Part shown: one piece after another, positions 1 to 6,922 of the stretch | Layout of the letters: each line of letters starts with the position of its first letter | Numbering within the stretch: the first letter of the stretch is position 1 | NCBI GenBank assembly: GCA_007123395.1 | Contig: SKLD01000136.1 | Coordinates: forward strand, 1-9,401 | Origin: Opitutales bacterium | GTDB lineage: Bacteria > Verrucomicrobiota > Verrucomicrobiia > Opitutales > Oceanipulchritudinaceae | Direction: 5' to 3' | DNA: 9,401 nucleotides | The notes under the pieces: generated by a model | Database searches by the model: none | What the model saw: the letters and a program-made list of their open reading frames with translations, nothing else | Told to the model about the DNA's origin: nothing | Program-made: the position numbers and the translations under genes

Positions 1-2364
1 GGCCTCGGGAGCATGGATTCCTGTGATCCCCGAGTGCCTTGCGTAATACTTGGAGCGCTCCGTCAATGGGTAGATGCCCGTATCGAATCCGCTCAAGCGG
101 CTGCGCCCGAAGACAATATCCCCGTCATCCAAGCGGAAATTCGCTCCCGCGTAATCGCCCGCTCCCGCGAGATAGGCCTGCGTGCCGGGCAACTGAAGGG
201 CCATTGAATCATCCGGCGAAAGACCGGAAAGAAGGATCACGGGAGGCGTTCCCGCGCCCAGCGTTCCCCCTTCCGCTTCACCGAGGAAATAGCCGGGAAT
301 GTAGAAGCGGGCCTCCGCGAAAGGATTCTCGATCCTGTGCGCGTGTTCTCCCGACGCCATGTATCCCCAGGCAAGAAGATCCGTGGTTTCAGGTGAAGCA
401 CGCGCATGCAATCCCCCGTGCGGAGTGAACCGAAGCTCCCCGGCCTCCGGAAAAAGTTGTATTGCGGAAAGATTGGCACCCTCGCCGCAATCGTCGCCGG
501 TACATCCCTGCTCGTAGGCAACGGTAATGCCCGAAATACCGTCCAATGCACTTCCCGCCGTATCGAAAAGACCGTCCGCGAAGGCGGCTGTCCCGCCGGT
601 CCATGCCAATCCGACATCATAGGGAAAATGCGTCACGGACGACCCGGAGACAATCGGGAAGACAGCCTCCAAGTGAGCTTCCCCGACGGCTCCGGGACGG
701 ACAACAACAGGCCCCGGCGCCTCCGCGATGGCCCGCAGGTAATGATCGTTTGAGCGCTTCAGGGCACCGTCCGAATTGGAAAGATCACCCGCCGATGCCT
801 CCAACCGGTCGAGATACGGCGTCCGCACAAAAAGAACCTCATCCGGAAGCATCTCGAAGGTGCCGGCGGAAACATCCCACACAATCTCCGGCACGCGCAG
901 CCAAAGCGGCATATTCTCAACCGTGAAGTAAACGGGATGGACGGGTGCCCAGACGAGTGACGAAGCCTGCGGCGAGAGATCCTGCCCCATGGCCACCATT
1001 TCAAATCCAATCATCGGGAAGAGGATGGATACATTGCGGTTCGGATTCCATCCGGCACCCCCGGGCAGATAGGAGGTGATCGCGGCATGTAATCCACCGG
1101 AGTCGAGGACGCTGATGGTCCGGTCGTAGGTGATGCCGCCGATGGAGTCCCGGTCCGGCTCAGGAGCATCGACAAGGACCATACCCGTCGCGAGTTCCGC
1201 GTCGCCATTGGCGCGCAGACGCACGTCGAGGGCCGAACCATCACCGTAGCGATGAGAATCCGAGCCCCCGATGCGGCCGCTCAATTCGCTCACCGCCAGC
1301 GAGGTCACAACATGGTCGGTCTCCACCGCAAGCACGGTAGGTTCATTGGCGACCCGCGTGAAGGTCGTCTCGATGCTCCCGAACCGCAGCGTTCCGTTGA
1401 AGTGCAACAAACGCTGCGGCGCATGCACGAGGCTGTTGCCGATAACGGGGGCTGTTCCGGGTTCGTCCACATGGGAAATCCGCGCACTGAGTTCGTAGTG
1501 CCGGTTGACCGGATCGAGTTGCTCCCCGGGAGCCAACTGCAACGAGACCGAGCGCGTGAAGCGGTTGTCCACTGGGCGGCGCACCCCGTGGCGCGATGTC
1601 CAGCCCGAAACACTCCGCGCAAAGGTGTGGCGCGCGGAAGCGAAAGCCACCAAGCGGTTGCTCCCGCTTTCCCGCATCTCGTAGTCCACATGCACGGTCA
1701 CCGAGTCGGAGGGAGGTGTCGGCTCGTCAAACCCGTCATAGCGCATCAAGGTGATATTCGCCGTCGTCGCCAAGCGATCGCGACCGGGCACGGTGTTGAT
1801 CACGTCGATGCGTGAAAAAGCGATTTCGTTGAGCCGCGCGATGACGTTGAGCGCGGGATCCTTGCTCGATAGGTTCGTGAAGTGGTAATAGGCCCTGAAC
1901 GAAGGCTCATCTGCCTCCGTTGCCTTATACCAACGCGCACTGATGAACGACCAGTAGTAAACCTCCACCCTCGCCGCATAAGCCTCGCGGAAATCAAGCC
2001 GCCCGGCAGGCCGCAGATGCGCTTCGTCGCTACGCGTCACGGCGTTGAATCCGGTCCACACCGTCACGGGTATGTAGTTCGTCACGGCACCGTGCTCGTT
2101 GCGCAGAGGAACCGCTTGTCCCGCCTCGTCGCGGAGAGTGAAGCGAAGCTCGTATTCTTGGTTGATATCGGAGGGATAAAAGACGTTGGCCTGCGCGTGA
2201 ATCGTATCGCGATTGTAACCGGCCTCCGGGTTATCCCGGTCGGATGCGATCAAAAAACTCTCCGCGCCGCTGTGATTCAAAACGGAAACGCTGTTCACCG
2301 TTTGACCATCGACCGCTGGGAGGGTCGCCACGAAAAGCAGACAAAACCGGAGTAGGTACTTCAC
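1..2364 (-). CDS. Large secreted protein of unknown family (N-terminal 788 codons, C-terminus off window)
   Basis: One reading frame on the minus strand stays open from a stop at 2464-2466 to the left edge, so the gene is incomplete at its 3' end. With the GTG at 2362-2364, the protein begins with a typical Sec signal peptide: MKYLLR, a hydrophobic stretch to about residue 17, and a likely cleavage near VDG-Q at residues 20-21. The mature part is rich in Val, Thr, Ser, Asp and Gly, has regularly alternating hydrophobic residues, and looks like chained beta-sandwich domains. I recognise no catalytic motif. The only cysteines I see after the signal are C621 and C626 in CTGDDC, which could form a small disulfide loop. 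An in-frame TTG at 2389-2391 would add nine residues, but the candidate promoter overlaps it, which favours the GTG. No good ribosome site is visible. A surface or exported structural role is inferred only; the family is unknown. Confidence 0.8.
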   Translation of the reverse strand, partial: MKYLLRFCLLFVATLPAVDGQTVNSVSVLNHSGAESFLIASDRDNPEAGYNRDTIHAQANVFYPSDINQEYELRFTLRDEAGQAVPLRNEHGAVTNYIPVTVWTGFNAVTRSDEAHLRPAGRLDFREAYAARVEVYYWSFISARWYKATEADEPSFRAYYHFTNLSSKDPALNVIARLNEIAFSRIDVINTVPGRDRLATTANITLMRYDGFDEPTPPSDSVTVHVDYEMRESGSNRLVAFASARHTFARSVSGWTSRHGVRRPVDNRFTRSVSLQLAPGEQLDPVNRHYELSARISHVDEPGTAPVIGNSLVHAPQRLLHFNGTLRFGSIETTFTRVANEPTVLAVETDHVVTSLAVSELSGRIGGSDSHRYGDGSALDVRLRANGDAELATGMVLVDAPEPDRDSIGGITYDRTISVLDSGGLHAAITSYLPGGAGWNPNRNVSILFPMIGFEMVAMGQDLSPQASSLVWAPVHPVYFTVENMPLWLRVPEIVWDVSAGTFEMLPDEVLFVRTPYLDRLEASAGDLSNSDGALKRSNDHYLRAIAEAPGPVVVRPGAVGEAHLEAVFPIVSGSSVTHFPYDVGLAWTGGTAAFADGLFDTAGSALDGISGITVAYEQGCTGDDCGEGANLSAIQLFPEAGELRFTPHGGLHARASPETTDLLAWGYMASGEHAHRIENPFAEARFYIPGYFLGEAEGGTLGAGTPPVILLSGLSPDDSMALQLPGTQAYLAGAGDYAGANFRLDDGDIVFGRSRLSGFDTGIYPLTERSKYYARHSGITGIHAPEA

Positions 2365-2580
2365 TGCCGTAAGGGGTGTGAAACGATTCAAACCAAAATC
2401 AGCCAAGAGAGTCAATCGAAATGGGTATCCGACCCGCGGCGGTGCGTGGAAAGCGAAGCTTGACTACTTTGAGCGCGCTTCGATCCCGCGTCCGGCCCGC
2501 CCTTTGAAGCGTGCAAGGAGGAAGGTGCGGCGTACCCCGCCACATTCCTGAATCACCTCACAACCTGCGCCACGTAAGCT
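2365..2580. other. Intergenic region between DUF2264 gene and secreted-protein gene
   Basis: This 216-bp gap separates two minus-strand genes. It contains the candidate promoter at 2386-2415. An imperfect GC-rich inverted repeat lies near 2525-2543 (GTGCGGCG, then CCCGCCAC), but it is mismatched and has no T-run, so I do not call it a terminator. I see no gene or RNA in it. Confidence 0.5.
2386..2415 (-). promoter_or_regulatory. Candidate sigma70-type promoter of the large secreted-protein gene
   Basis: On the minus strand TTGACT (2415 to 2410) is followed, after 18 bp, by TTGAAT (2391 to 2386). The -35 is a close match to consensus and the -10 matches four of six positions. Transcription would start about 14 nt upstream of the GTG start codon, giving a very short leader without a Shine-Dalgarno sequence. 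This rests on motif matching alone. Confidence 0.35.
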
Positions 2581-4347
2581 TCAGTTGCCTTTCCGATACT
2601 CTGCTTCCACGACGGTTGTCCACTCGTGCCGGCCCGGCCCCAGCGTGGCGCGGCGGACGGGAAGCTGCGCGAGGGGGAAAAGGAGGTGCGATCCGGGTCC
2701 AAGGGCGGCTGCTTCCAGTAATCCTGCGCCCTCCCCGATGACAAGACGGCTGCACCAATCGCCCCCGTGGACGGAAAGCGTGCGCGCGCCATCGCTCTCG
2801 CCGGACTCGCCGGCGGGCACCGCGCCGCCCGTAAGAGGCACGGCAAAGCCCCCCTCGATGACTTCCCACTCGTCTTCAAGCTGAAAGACGTGGTGCCGCG
2901 TCTGCGTGCCGGTTCGCAAAAACAAGGTGGTCTCAATCCGGTTGCGTTCGTCGATCGACCATGTTGAGCGCACCCAATCGTCTCCATGGGTGAAATCCGT
3001 CGTCACGCCGCGCACAATCCACCCACCGCCCGCGCACCGCATGAGCAAAGTGCTGTCCGGGGCGAGATTCGTCCAATCGCCGCGCGCCACCGGCACGGAA
3101 AAGGCGAGCTGGCTCGAATACGCGAACTTCGCGTATTTCTCTTCGAAGTGGCGCATCCACGCGGCGCGGCCCGGCGCTTGCCCGGCGCACACCGCGACGG
3201 CGTGGTTTTTTCCGCGGTCCCGTGAAAAGAGCATGCGCGCGGCCGGTTGCGCGGCAGGCACGGCGTCCTCCGGCAGCGGTTCCTCCGCCGCCGACCAGAA
3301 AGGATGGCCTTCCGGCAAAGCGAGCGCCCAAAACACTTTGAAACCCCATCCGGGCGAGCCCACCGCGTTGTAGGTCTCCGTCATCGCATCCTGCGGGTAG
3401 CCGTAGCCGCGGGAGAGCGTGCCTCCGGGCAAATGGATGGGTCTCTCCTGCCACCAACGCATGTGGCGGCCGAGCAACCCCTTTAGTTGCCCATGTGAAT
3501 ACGGTCCGTCCCCGGCCCACGCGAGGGCCGACCAGAAGGCACCCTGCGCAAAGCGGTAAGTGAGACTGCGCCCATAGGGAATCGCCGCCCCGTGCCGGTC
3601 AAACCAGCGCAGAAAAACCGGCGCGAAGGCAAACGCGCGCTCCCGCAGACGCGCCGCCCGCTCCGGATCGCGCTCCCCTTCCCACATGCTGTAAAGCAAT
3701 CCGTAAAAGTGAAAACCGGTCGGGTTGTAGTAGTCCATCCGGCCCGCGGGTCCGTCCGAGTGCCACGGTGTCCCCTCCACAACGAACGATTCGATTCTGT
3801 CGAGCGTGGCTGACTGGAGCCCTTCATCGACCGGCACGCCGACATGCCGCAGTCCGCAGTTCACCAGCACACGGAAAAACAACCAATTGTTGTTCACCGG
3901 TTCATGTTGGTTGATCTGGTTGAGAAAGTCCGCGACCTGCTGCCGGGAGCGCTCCGGCAGCGGTTCCCAGAAAACCTCCGGACACATGCGCAGGGCCGCG
4001 CCAATGACGGCGCACTCCACCATGCGCTGGTCGTAGTCACCGAAACGCCCCCAGTAGCTCGGGCGCTCCGGATCCACGCCGGCGGCGAGCCCTTCGGTGA
4101 GCTGCTCCGCATCGGCGAACCGGCTGCCGCCCACAAGCAGTGGAACCAAGGCCCACAGATGCCGCGACCACCCCTCCATCTCCGCGCCGTCGAGGCTATA
4201 CCCGGCCGGATGATAGGCCATTGCCCAACGCCCCGGGCGCGCCGCGAGGTGCGGACGCGCCGCCGCCCAATACCGCAAGGCCAGCGCCTCCCAGTCCGCC
4301 CGTGTGGAGAACGCAAGCGGCAAAGCTGATTTCGCCCCAGTTCGCAT
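2581..4347 (-). CDS. DUF2264 family protein
   Basis: A complete 588-residue protein if the ATG at 4345-4347 is used; an in-frame TTG at 4383 would add 12 unremarkable residues, so I prefer the ATG. It matches DUF2264 from recalled family motifs: EGWSRHLWALVPLL at residues 58-71, DYDQRMVE near 104-111, NNNWLFFRVLVN at 152-163, a DG...MDYYNPTGFHFYGLLYSMW block at 198-222, and PYGRSLTYRFAQGAFWSALAW at 257-277. The N-terminal two thirds would form an alpha-helical toroid and the last 200 residues a beta-rich domain, a plan shared with several glycoside hydrolases and polysaccharide lyases. No signal peptide is visible, so it is probably cytoplasmic. The family often occurs near carbohydrate-degradation genes, but none is seen here. 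Enzymatic activity on a sugar or oligosaccharide is inferred; the exact reaction is unknown. It is transcribed away from the SOD gene. Confidence 0.85.
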   Translation of the reverse strand: MRTGAKSALPLAFSTRADWEALALRYWAAARPHLAARPGRWAMAYHPAGYSLDGAEMEGWSRHLWALVPLLVGGSRFADAEQLTEGLAAGVDPERPSYWGRFGDYDQRMVECAVIGAALRMCPEVFWEPLPERSRQQVADFLNQINQHEPVNNNWLFFRVLVNCGLRHVGVPVDEGLQSATLDRIESFVVEGTPWHSDGPAGRMDYYNPTGFHFYGLLYSMWEGERDPERAARLRERAFAFAPVFLRWFDRHGAAIPYGRSLTYRFAQGAFWSALAWAGDGPYSHGQLKGLLGRHMRWWQERPIHLPGGTLSRGYGYPQDAMTETYNAVGSPGWGFKVFWALALPEGHPFWSAAEEPLPEDAVPAAQPAARMLFSRDRGKNHAVAVCAGQAPGRAAWMRHFEEKYAKFAYSSQLAFSVPVARGDWTNLAPDSTLLMRCAGGGWIVRGVTTDFTHGDDWVRSTWSIDERNRIETTLFLRTGTQTRHHVFQLEDEWEVIEGGFAVPLTGGAVPAGESGESDGARTLSVHGGDWCSRLVIGEGAGLLEAAALGPGSHLLFPLAQLPVRRATLGPGRHEWTTVVEAEYRKGN

Positions 4348-4412
4348 GGTTCCGACTAACCCCGACGAGGGCGCGTGCGTCAATCATTCGCGGAGTCCCA
4401 TACGCCCATTGG

Positions 4413-4450
4413 CACGAGTTGATGAATCCACGGGTTGACGAATCCACGAG
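4413..4450. repeat. 16-bp tandem direct repeat, about 2.4 copies
   Basis: Copies start at 4413 (CACGAGTTGATGAATC) and 4429 (CACGGGTTGACGAATC), followed by a partial third copy, CACGAG, at 4445-4450. The two full copies differ at two positions. The second copy contains the candidate SOD -35 hexamer. A period of 16 bp in a divergent promoter region is compatible with tandem regulator sites, which is inference. Confidence 0.8.
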
Positions 4451-4462
4451 GAAGGTTATTTT
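4435..4462 (+). promoter_or_regulatory. Candidate sigma70-type promoter of the SOD gene
   Basis: TTGACG at 4435-4440, a 16-bp spacer, then TATTTT at 4457-4462. Both hexamers are good matches to consensus. Transcription would begin near 4469, leaving a leader of about 27 nt before the ATG at 4496. The -35 is embedded in the 16-bp tandem repeat. No Shine-Dalgarno sequence precedes the ATG. Confidence 0.5.
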
Positions 4463-4495
4463 CCACATCGTCTCTTAACTTATCCACCCATAACG

Positions 4496-5323
4496 ATGAA
4501 TCACACAGACGAAACATCCCAACAAACATCAAGCCCTGCGTCATCTGCCACAACCAGCCCTCCTGCCGATCCGGCACGGCGGGCTTTCCTCGGCGGCGGC
4601 GCGGCGGCGCTCGCGGCATGGGGACTAGGAGCTTTTGGCGCACCGACGGCTTCCGCCGGTTCCCACGGCGCGGAGGGCGGCGGGTTCGATCCGTTTGCCG
4701 TTCCGAAAGAGGACGGCGCTTACGGTCTCTTCGAACTCGATTATCCGTACGACGCCCTTGAGGATGCCATCGACGCGAAGACGATGGAACTGCACCATAG
4801 CATTCACACGGAATCCTACCGTGTCGGTCTCAACAACGCACTGAAGGAACTGGAAACGGCGCGCGCCGGAGATGACTTCGCCAAAGTGCAGTATTGGCAG
4901 AACCAATTGGCCTTCCACGGCGCCGGTTTCATGCTCCATCTTGTCTTTTTCAAAAACATGGCCCCGGCGGGCACGACTCGCCCTTCTTCCGCCTTGCGCT
5001 CGCTCATGCGCCGTCACTTTGGCGGACTCGAGGCCATGAAGCGGCACTTCTCAGCCGCCGCGCGGACGGTCGAAGGCAGCGGATGGGCGATCCTCGGCTA
5101 CCAGCCGGTGGGAGACCGCTTCATCATCATGCAAGCAGAGAAACACCAGAACCACACACAGTGGGGGGTGTTTCCCGTCCTCGCCATCGACGTGTGGGAG
5201 CACGCCTACTACCTGCGCTACCAAAACCGTCGCGCGGAATACGTGGATAACTTCTGGAAAGTCGTGAATTGGGACAATGTCGAAGCACGTGCCCTCTTCG
5301 CCCGCGGCATGCGGCCAAGCTGA
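4496..5323 (+). CDS. Tat-exported superoxide dismutase (Fe/Mn family)
   Basis: A 275-residue protein that dismutates superoxide to oxygen and hydrogen peroxide. The N-terminus has a polar Ser/Thr/Pro-rich lead, then a twin-arginine signal, ARRAFLGGG near residues 27-35, a hydrophobic run, and likely cleavage around TASAG (51-55). Export to the periplasm or envelope is therefore expected. From about residue 78 the Fe/Mn SOD fold is plain. By alignment from memory with E. coli SodB, metal ligands are H100, H148, D232 and H236 (in DVWEHAYYLRYQNRR), and Y108 matches the gateway tyrosine. G144 replaces the Gln typical of Fe-SODs, and H217 sits where Mn enzymes carry Gln and mycobacterial SOD carries His, so metal use cannot be decided. 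F152 replaces the usual Trp of the FW pair. The gene overlaps the next by 47 nt. Family assignment is secure; cofactor is uncertain. Confidence 0.95.
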   Translation: MNHTDETSQQTSSPASSATTSPPADPARRAFLGGGAAALAAWGLGAFGAPTASAGSHGAEGGGFDPFAVPKEDGAYGLFELDYPYDALEDAIDAKTMELHHSIHTESYRVGLNNALKELETARAGDDFAKVQYWQNQLAFHGAGFMLHLVFFKNMAPAGTTRPSSALRSLMRRHFGGLEAMKRHFSAAARTVEGSGWAILGYQPVGDRFIIMQAEKHQNHTQWGVFPVLAIDVWEHAYYLRYQNRRAEYVDNFWKVVNWDNVEARALFARGMRPS

Positions 5324-6200
5324 CACATCCGCGCAGGCCGCCGGGATCGAGCAATGCCGCCTGCCCGCCTTCGGGATAAGCACCGTTCTGCACCACTTCG
5401 GCGCAACCCCGGGGCCGGGCGGCAAGGGGGGCATATTGGCTTTGCACGGTTTCTCCGGCGACGGCACGGATTTCGCGCCCCTTGCGGCGGCAGGCGCGGC
5501 TTCGGGCATGACATGGCTCGCCCCCGACTTGCCGGGACACGGCACATGCCGCGTCGATGACGCGGAGCGCGGGTATACTTTCGAGGCCGTCGACGCCCTC
5601 ATCGCAGAGGCTCTTGCGCGTCTGCCGCCGGGGCCGCGCCGCTTGCTAGGCTACTCCATGGGCGGGCGGCTCGCCCTGCACTTCGCCATCCACCACCCCG
5701 GCGCAGTCGACCGGCTTTACCTCATCGGTGCCTCCCCCGGCATTGAAACGGCCCGGCACCGCGAAGAACGCCACGCCAACGACCTACTCCTCGCCGAGCG
5801 CATCGAGCGCAACGGCATTGCATGGTTTGCGCCGCACTGGGAGGGCCGCCCCATCATCCAAACCCAAGACAACATCCGCGCGTCGTGGCTCGAACCCATG
5901 AAAGCACGCCGGCGGCGGCTCGATCCCGCCGAACTTGCGCACAGCCTCCGCGGGCTCGGGACTGGGGCCATGCCCTCACTTTGGTGCCACTTGCCCGCTC
6001 TCTCCGTGCCGACCACCCTGTTTGTCGGGGAACACGACACCAAATTCCTCGGCATCGCCCGCGAGATGCGCCGTCGCTGCCCCGCGCTAACCCTCGCCGT
6101 CATCCCCGGCACGGGACACTGCGCCCACCTCGAAAACCCGTCGGCCTTTCTCGGGGCGCTCGCCGATCGGTTCGATCACTTGCAGGCATCCGACCTCTGA
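5277..6200 (+). CDS. MenH-like alpha/beta hydrolase (possible SHCHC synthase)
   Basis: A 307-residue alpha/beta-hydrolase with features of MenH, 2-succinyl-6-hydroxy-2,4-cyclohexadiene-1-carboxylate synthase of the menaquinone pathway. LHGFSGDGTDF at 56-66 forms the oxyanion region, GYSMGG at 125-130 carries the nucleophile S127, D254 in GEHDTKF is the likely acid, and H281 in GTGHCAHLE the catalytic base. MenH-type signatures include IGASPGIE (150-157), a following Arg-rich segment with DLLLAERIE, and the LRGLGTGAMPSLW block (224-236). It is cytoplasmic, without a signal peptide. The start is uncertain: ATG at 5277 overlaps the SOD gene by 47 nt, and the next in-frame candidate is GTG at 5289. 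About 35 residues precede the usual MenH N-terminus. No other men gene lies in the window, so a related C-C or ester hydrolase remains possible. Translation is probably coupled to the SOD gene. Confidence 0.85.
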   Translation: MSKHVPSSPAACGQADTSAQAAGIEQCRLPAFGISTVLHHFGATPGPGGKGGILALHGFSGDGTDFAPLAAAGAASGMTWLAPDLPGHGTCRVDDAERGYTFEAVDALIAEALARLPPGPRRLLGYSMGGRLALHFAIHHPGAVDRLYLIGASPGIETARHREERHANDLLLAERIERNGIAWFAPHWEGRPIIQTQDNIRASWLEPMKARRRRLDPAELAHSLRGLGTGAMPSLWCHLPALSVPTTLFVGEHDTKFLGIAREMRRRCPALTLAVIPGTGHCAHLENPSAFLGALADRFDHLQASDL

Positions 6201-6280
6201 ACAGCCTGAGAGCCTCTTTTTCCGGCGAGCCGGCGACGCATCCGGAATCGCATTTGCGGCCAAACGGAGCGTCCCGGGAG

Positions 6281-6292
6281 AAATACGTATTT
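6281..6292. repeat. Perfect 12-bp palindrome upstream of the AP2-like gene
   Basis: AAATACGTATTT is identical to its reverse complement. It lies five bases upstream of the candidate -35 hexamer. It is AT-rich within a GC-rich region. An operator for a dimeric regulator is a reasonable guess, but a palindrome this short is expected a couple of times by chance in a window of this size. Confidence 0.6.
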
Positions 6293-6297
6293 TTCCT

Positions 6298-6325
6298 TTG
6301 CACGTTCCTGAGAATTCGTTAAAAC
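6298..6325 (+). promoter_or_regulatory. Candidate promoter of the AP2-like gene
   Basis: TTGCAC at 6298-6303, a 16-bp spacer, and TAAAAC at 6320-6325. The -10 matches four of six consensus positions and overlaps the left arm of the inverted repeat at 6316-6344. The leader would be roughly 105 nt. Evidence is motif matching only. Confidence 0.3.
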
Positions 6326-6344
6326 CTTGTTAGACTTTTAACGA
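6316..6344. repeat. 9-bp perfect inverted repeat, candidate operator
   Basis: TCGTTAAAA at 6316-6324 and TTTTAACGA at 6336-6344 are exact reverse complements separated by 11 bp. The arms are centred about two helical turns apart (20 bp), as for a dimeric DNA-binding protein. The stem is AT-rich and not followed by a T-tract, so an operator is more likely than a terminator. Autoregulation by the following AP2-like protein is conjecture. Confidence 0.65.
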
Positions 6345-6425
6345 TTGGATGCTTTGCTGAAACCGGCTGGGGCCGTGCCGACACTTTCCGAATCGTCCCG
6401 TCGACAACGCCGCATGCCGCAAAAC

Positions 6426-6430
6426 GAGGG
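6426..6430 (+). promoter_or_regulatory. Ribosome binding site of the AP2-like gene
   Basis: GAGGG ends seven bases before the ATG at 6438. It is the clearest Shine-Dalgarno sequence in the window and supports that start over the out-of-frame ATG at 6431. Confidence 0.6.
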
Positions 6431-6437
6431 ATGAACG

Positions 6438-6917
6438 ATGCCAAGAACGAAGAAAGACAAAGGAATCAGCCGGATCGACTCCGGTTCCACCCACGGCTGG
6501 TTTGTGCGCGGTTACCGCAACGGTAAGACATACTCGCGGCTCTTCAGCGACCTGAAGTGCGGAGGCAAACGCAAAGCCTTGGCGCAGGCACGCGAATACC
6601 GCGACCAACTCCACGGCGATCTCGCCAAAATCCCGCAGAAGCCGCGCGCTCGCCGCATCGTCTTCCGCGATTCACGCAACACCACGGGGGTGCTCGGTGT
6701 CTGCCGCACGGCGAAAAAGGGGGCCAACGGCACCCTCAACGAATGCTATTCCGTCAGCTGGCGCCCGGAACCCGGCGTACAGAAATGCACCTCCTACTCC
6801 ATTCGGAAATACGGCGAGAAAAAGGCTTTCCGGCTCGCCGTCGCCCACCGCAAACGCGTTCTCAAAGAGATTTACGGCCCGTCTGTCCTGCGCAAGATGC
6901 GGCAGGCCGAGCTTTGA
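6438..6917 (+). CDS. Stand-alone protein with two AP2/ERF-like DNA-binding domains
   Basis: A basic 159-residue protein. Residues 10-58 (SRIDSG, GWFVRGYRNGKTYSRLFSD, then GGKRKALAQAREYRDQL) fit the AP2/ERF-like pattern of a three-stranded sheet with W/Y and R/K contacts, followed by an amphipathic helix. Residues 78-147 repeat the pattern: N81-TTGVLGV, YSVSW at 104-108, SYSIRKYGEKKAFRLAVAHRKRV. A basic linker (68-76) joins them. Bacterial and phage AP2 domains usually occur in HNH homing endonucleases or integrases as DNA recognition modules. Here no HNH, GIY-YIG or recombinase motif is present and the length leaves no room for one, so this is a DNA-binding protein only. Likely roles are transcriptional regulation or a domesticated remnant of a mobile element. 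It stands alone between two operons, with palindromes upstream. Domain assignment is from motif recognition; target unknown. Confidence 0.75.
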   Translation: MPRTKKDKGISRIDSGSTHGWFVRGYRNGKTYSRLFSDLKCGGKRKALAQAREYRDQLHGDLAKIPQKPRARRIVFRDSRNTTGVLGVCRTAKKGANGTLNECYSVSWRPEPGVQKCTSYSIRKYGEKKAFRLAVAHRKRVLKEIYGPSVLRKMRQAEL

Positions 6918-6922
6918 AAACC

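Larger units (their letters stand above)
4348..4495. other. Divergent intergenic region between DUF2264 and SOD genes
   Basis: This 148-bp region must drive transcription in both directions. It holds the 16-bp tandem repeat and the SOD promoter candidate described separately. For the minus-strand DUF2264 gene I find no convincing -35/-10 pair; the TTGACG near its start lies too close to the ATG to serve. Confidence 0.6.
6201..6437. other. Intergenic region upstream of the AP2-like gene
   Basis: 237 bp hold a short CCGGC/GCCGG hairpin soon after the hydrolase stop, without a following T-run, so no terminator can be called. A 12-bp palindrome, a 9-bp inverted repeat and a candidate promoter follow, listed separately. 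About 90 bp between these and the start codon would be a leader with no recognised riboswitch. Confidence 0.5.

Noticed and set aside
759..1010. Suspected frameshift in the secreted-protein gene near 920-1000
   Set aside because: Careful re-reading of GGCGAGAGATCC at 971-982 restores a single uninterrupted frame; the short minus-strand frames there are only alternative-frame shadows.
1252..1815. 187-codon open frame on the plus strand
   Set aside because: It lies antisense to the continuous secreted-protein frame, has no family resemblance and has His/Arg-rich shadow composition. The same holds for the plus-strand frame at 1882-2355.
4196..4643. Minus-strand open frames across the divergent region
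   Set aside because: They overlap the DUF2264 and SOD genes in other frames and show no coding character.
6208..6228. Possible terminator after the MenH-like gene (CTCTTTTT followed by CCGGCGAGCCGG)
   Set aside because: The T-run precedes the hairpin instead of following it, and the stem is only 5 bp with a 2-nt loop.
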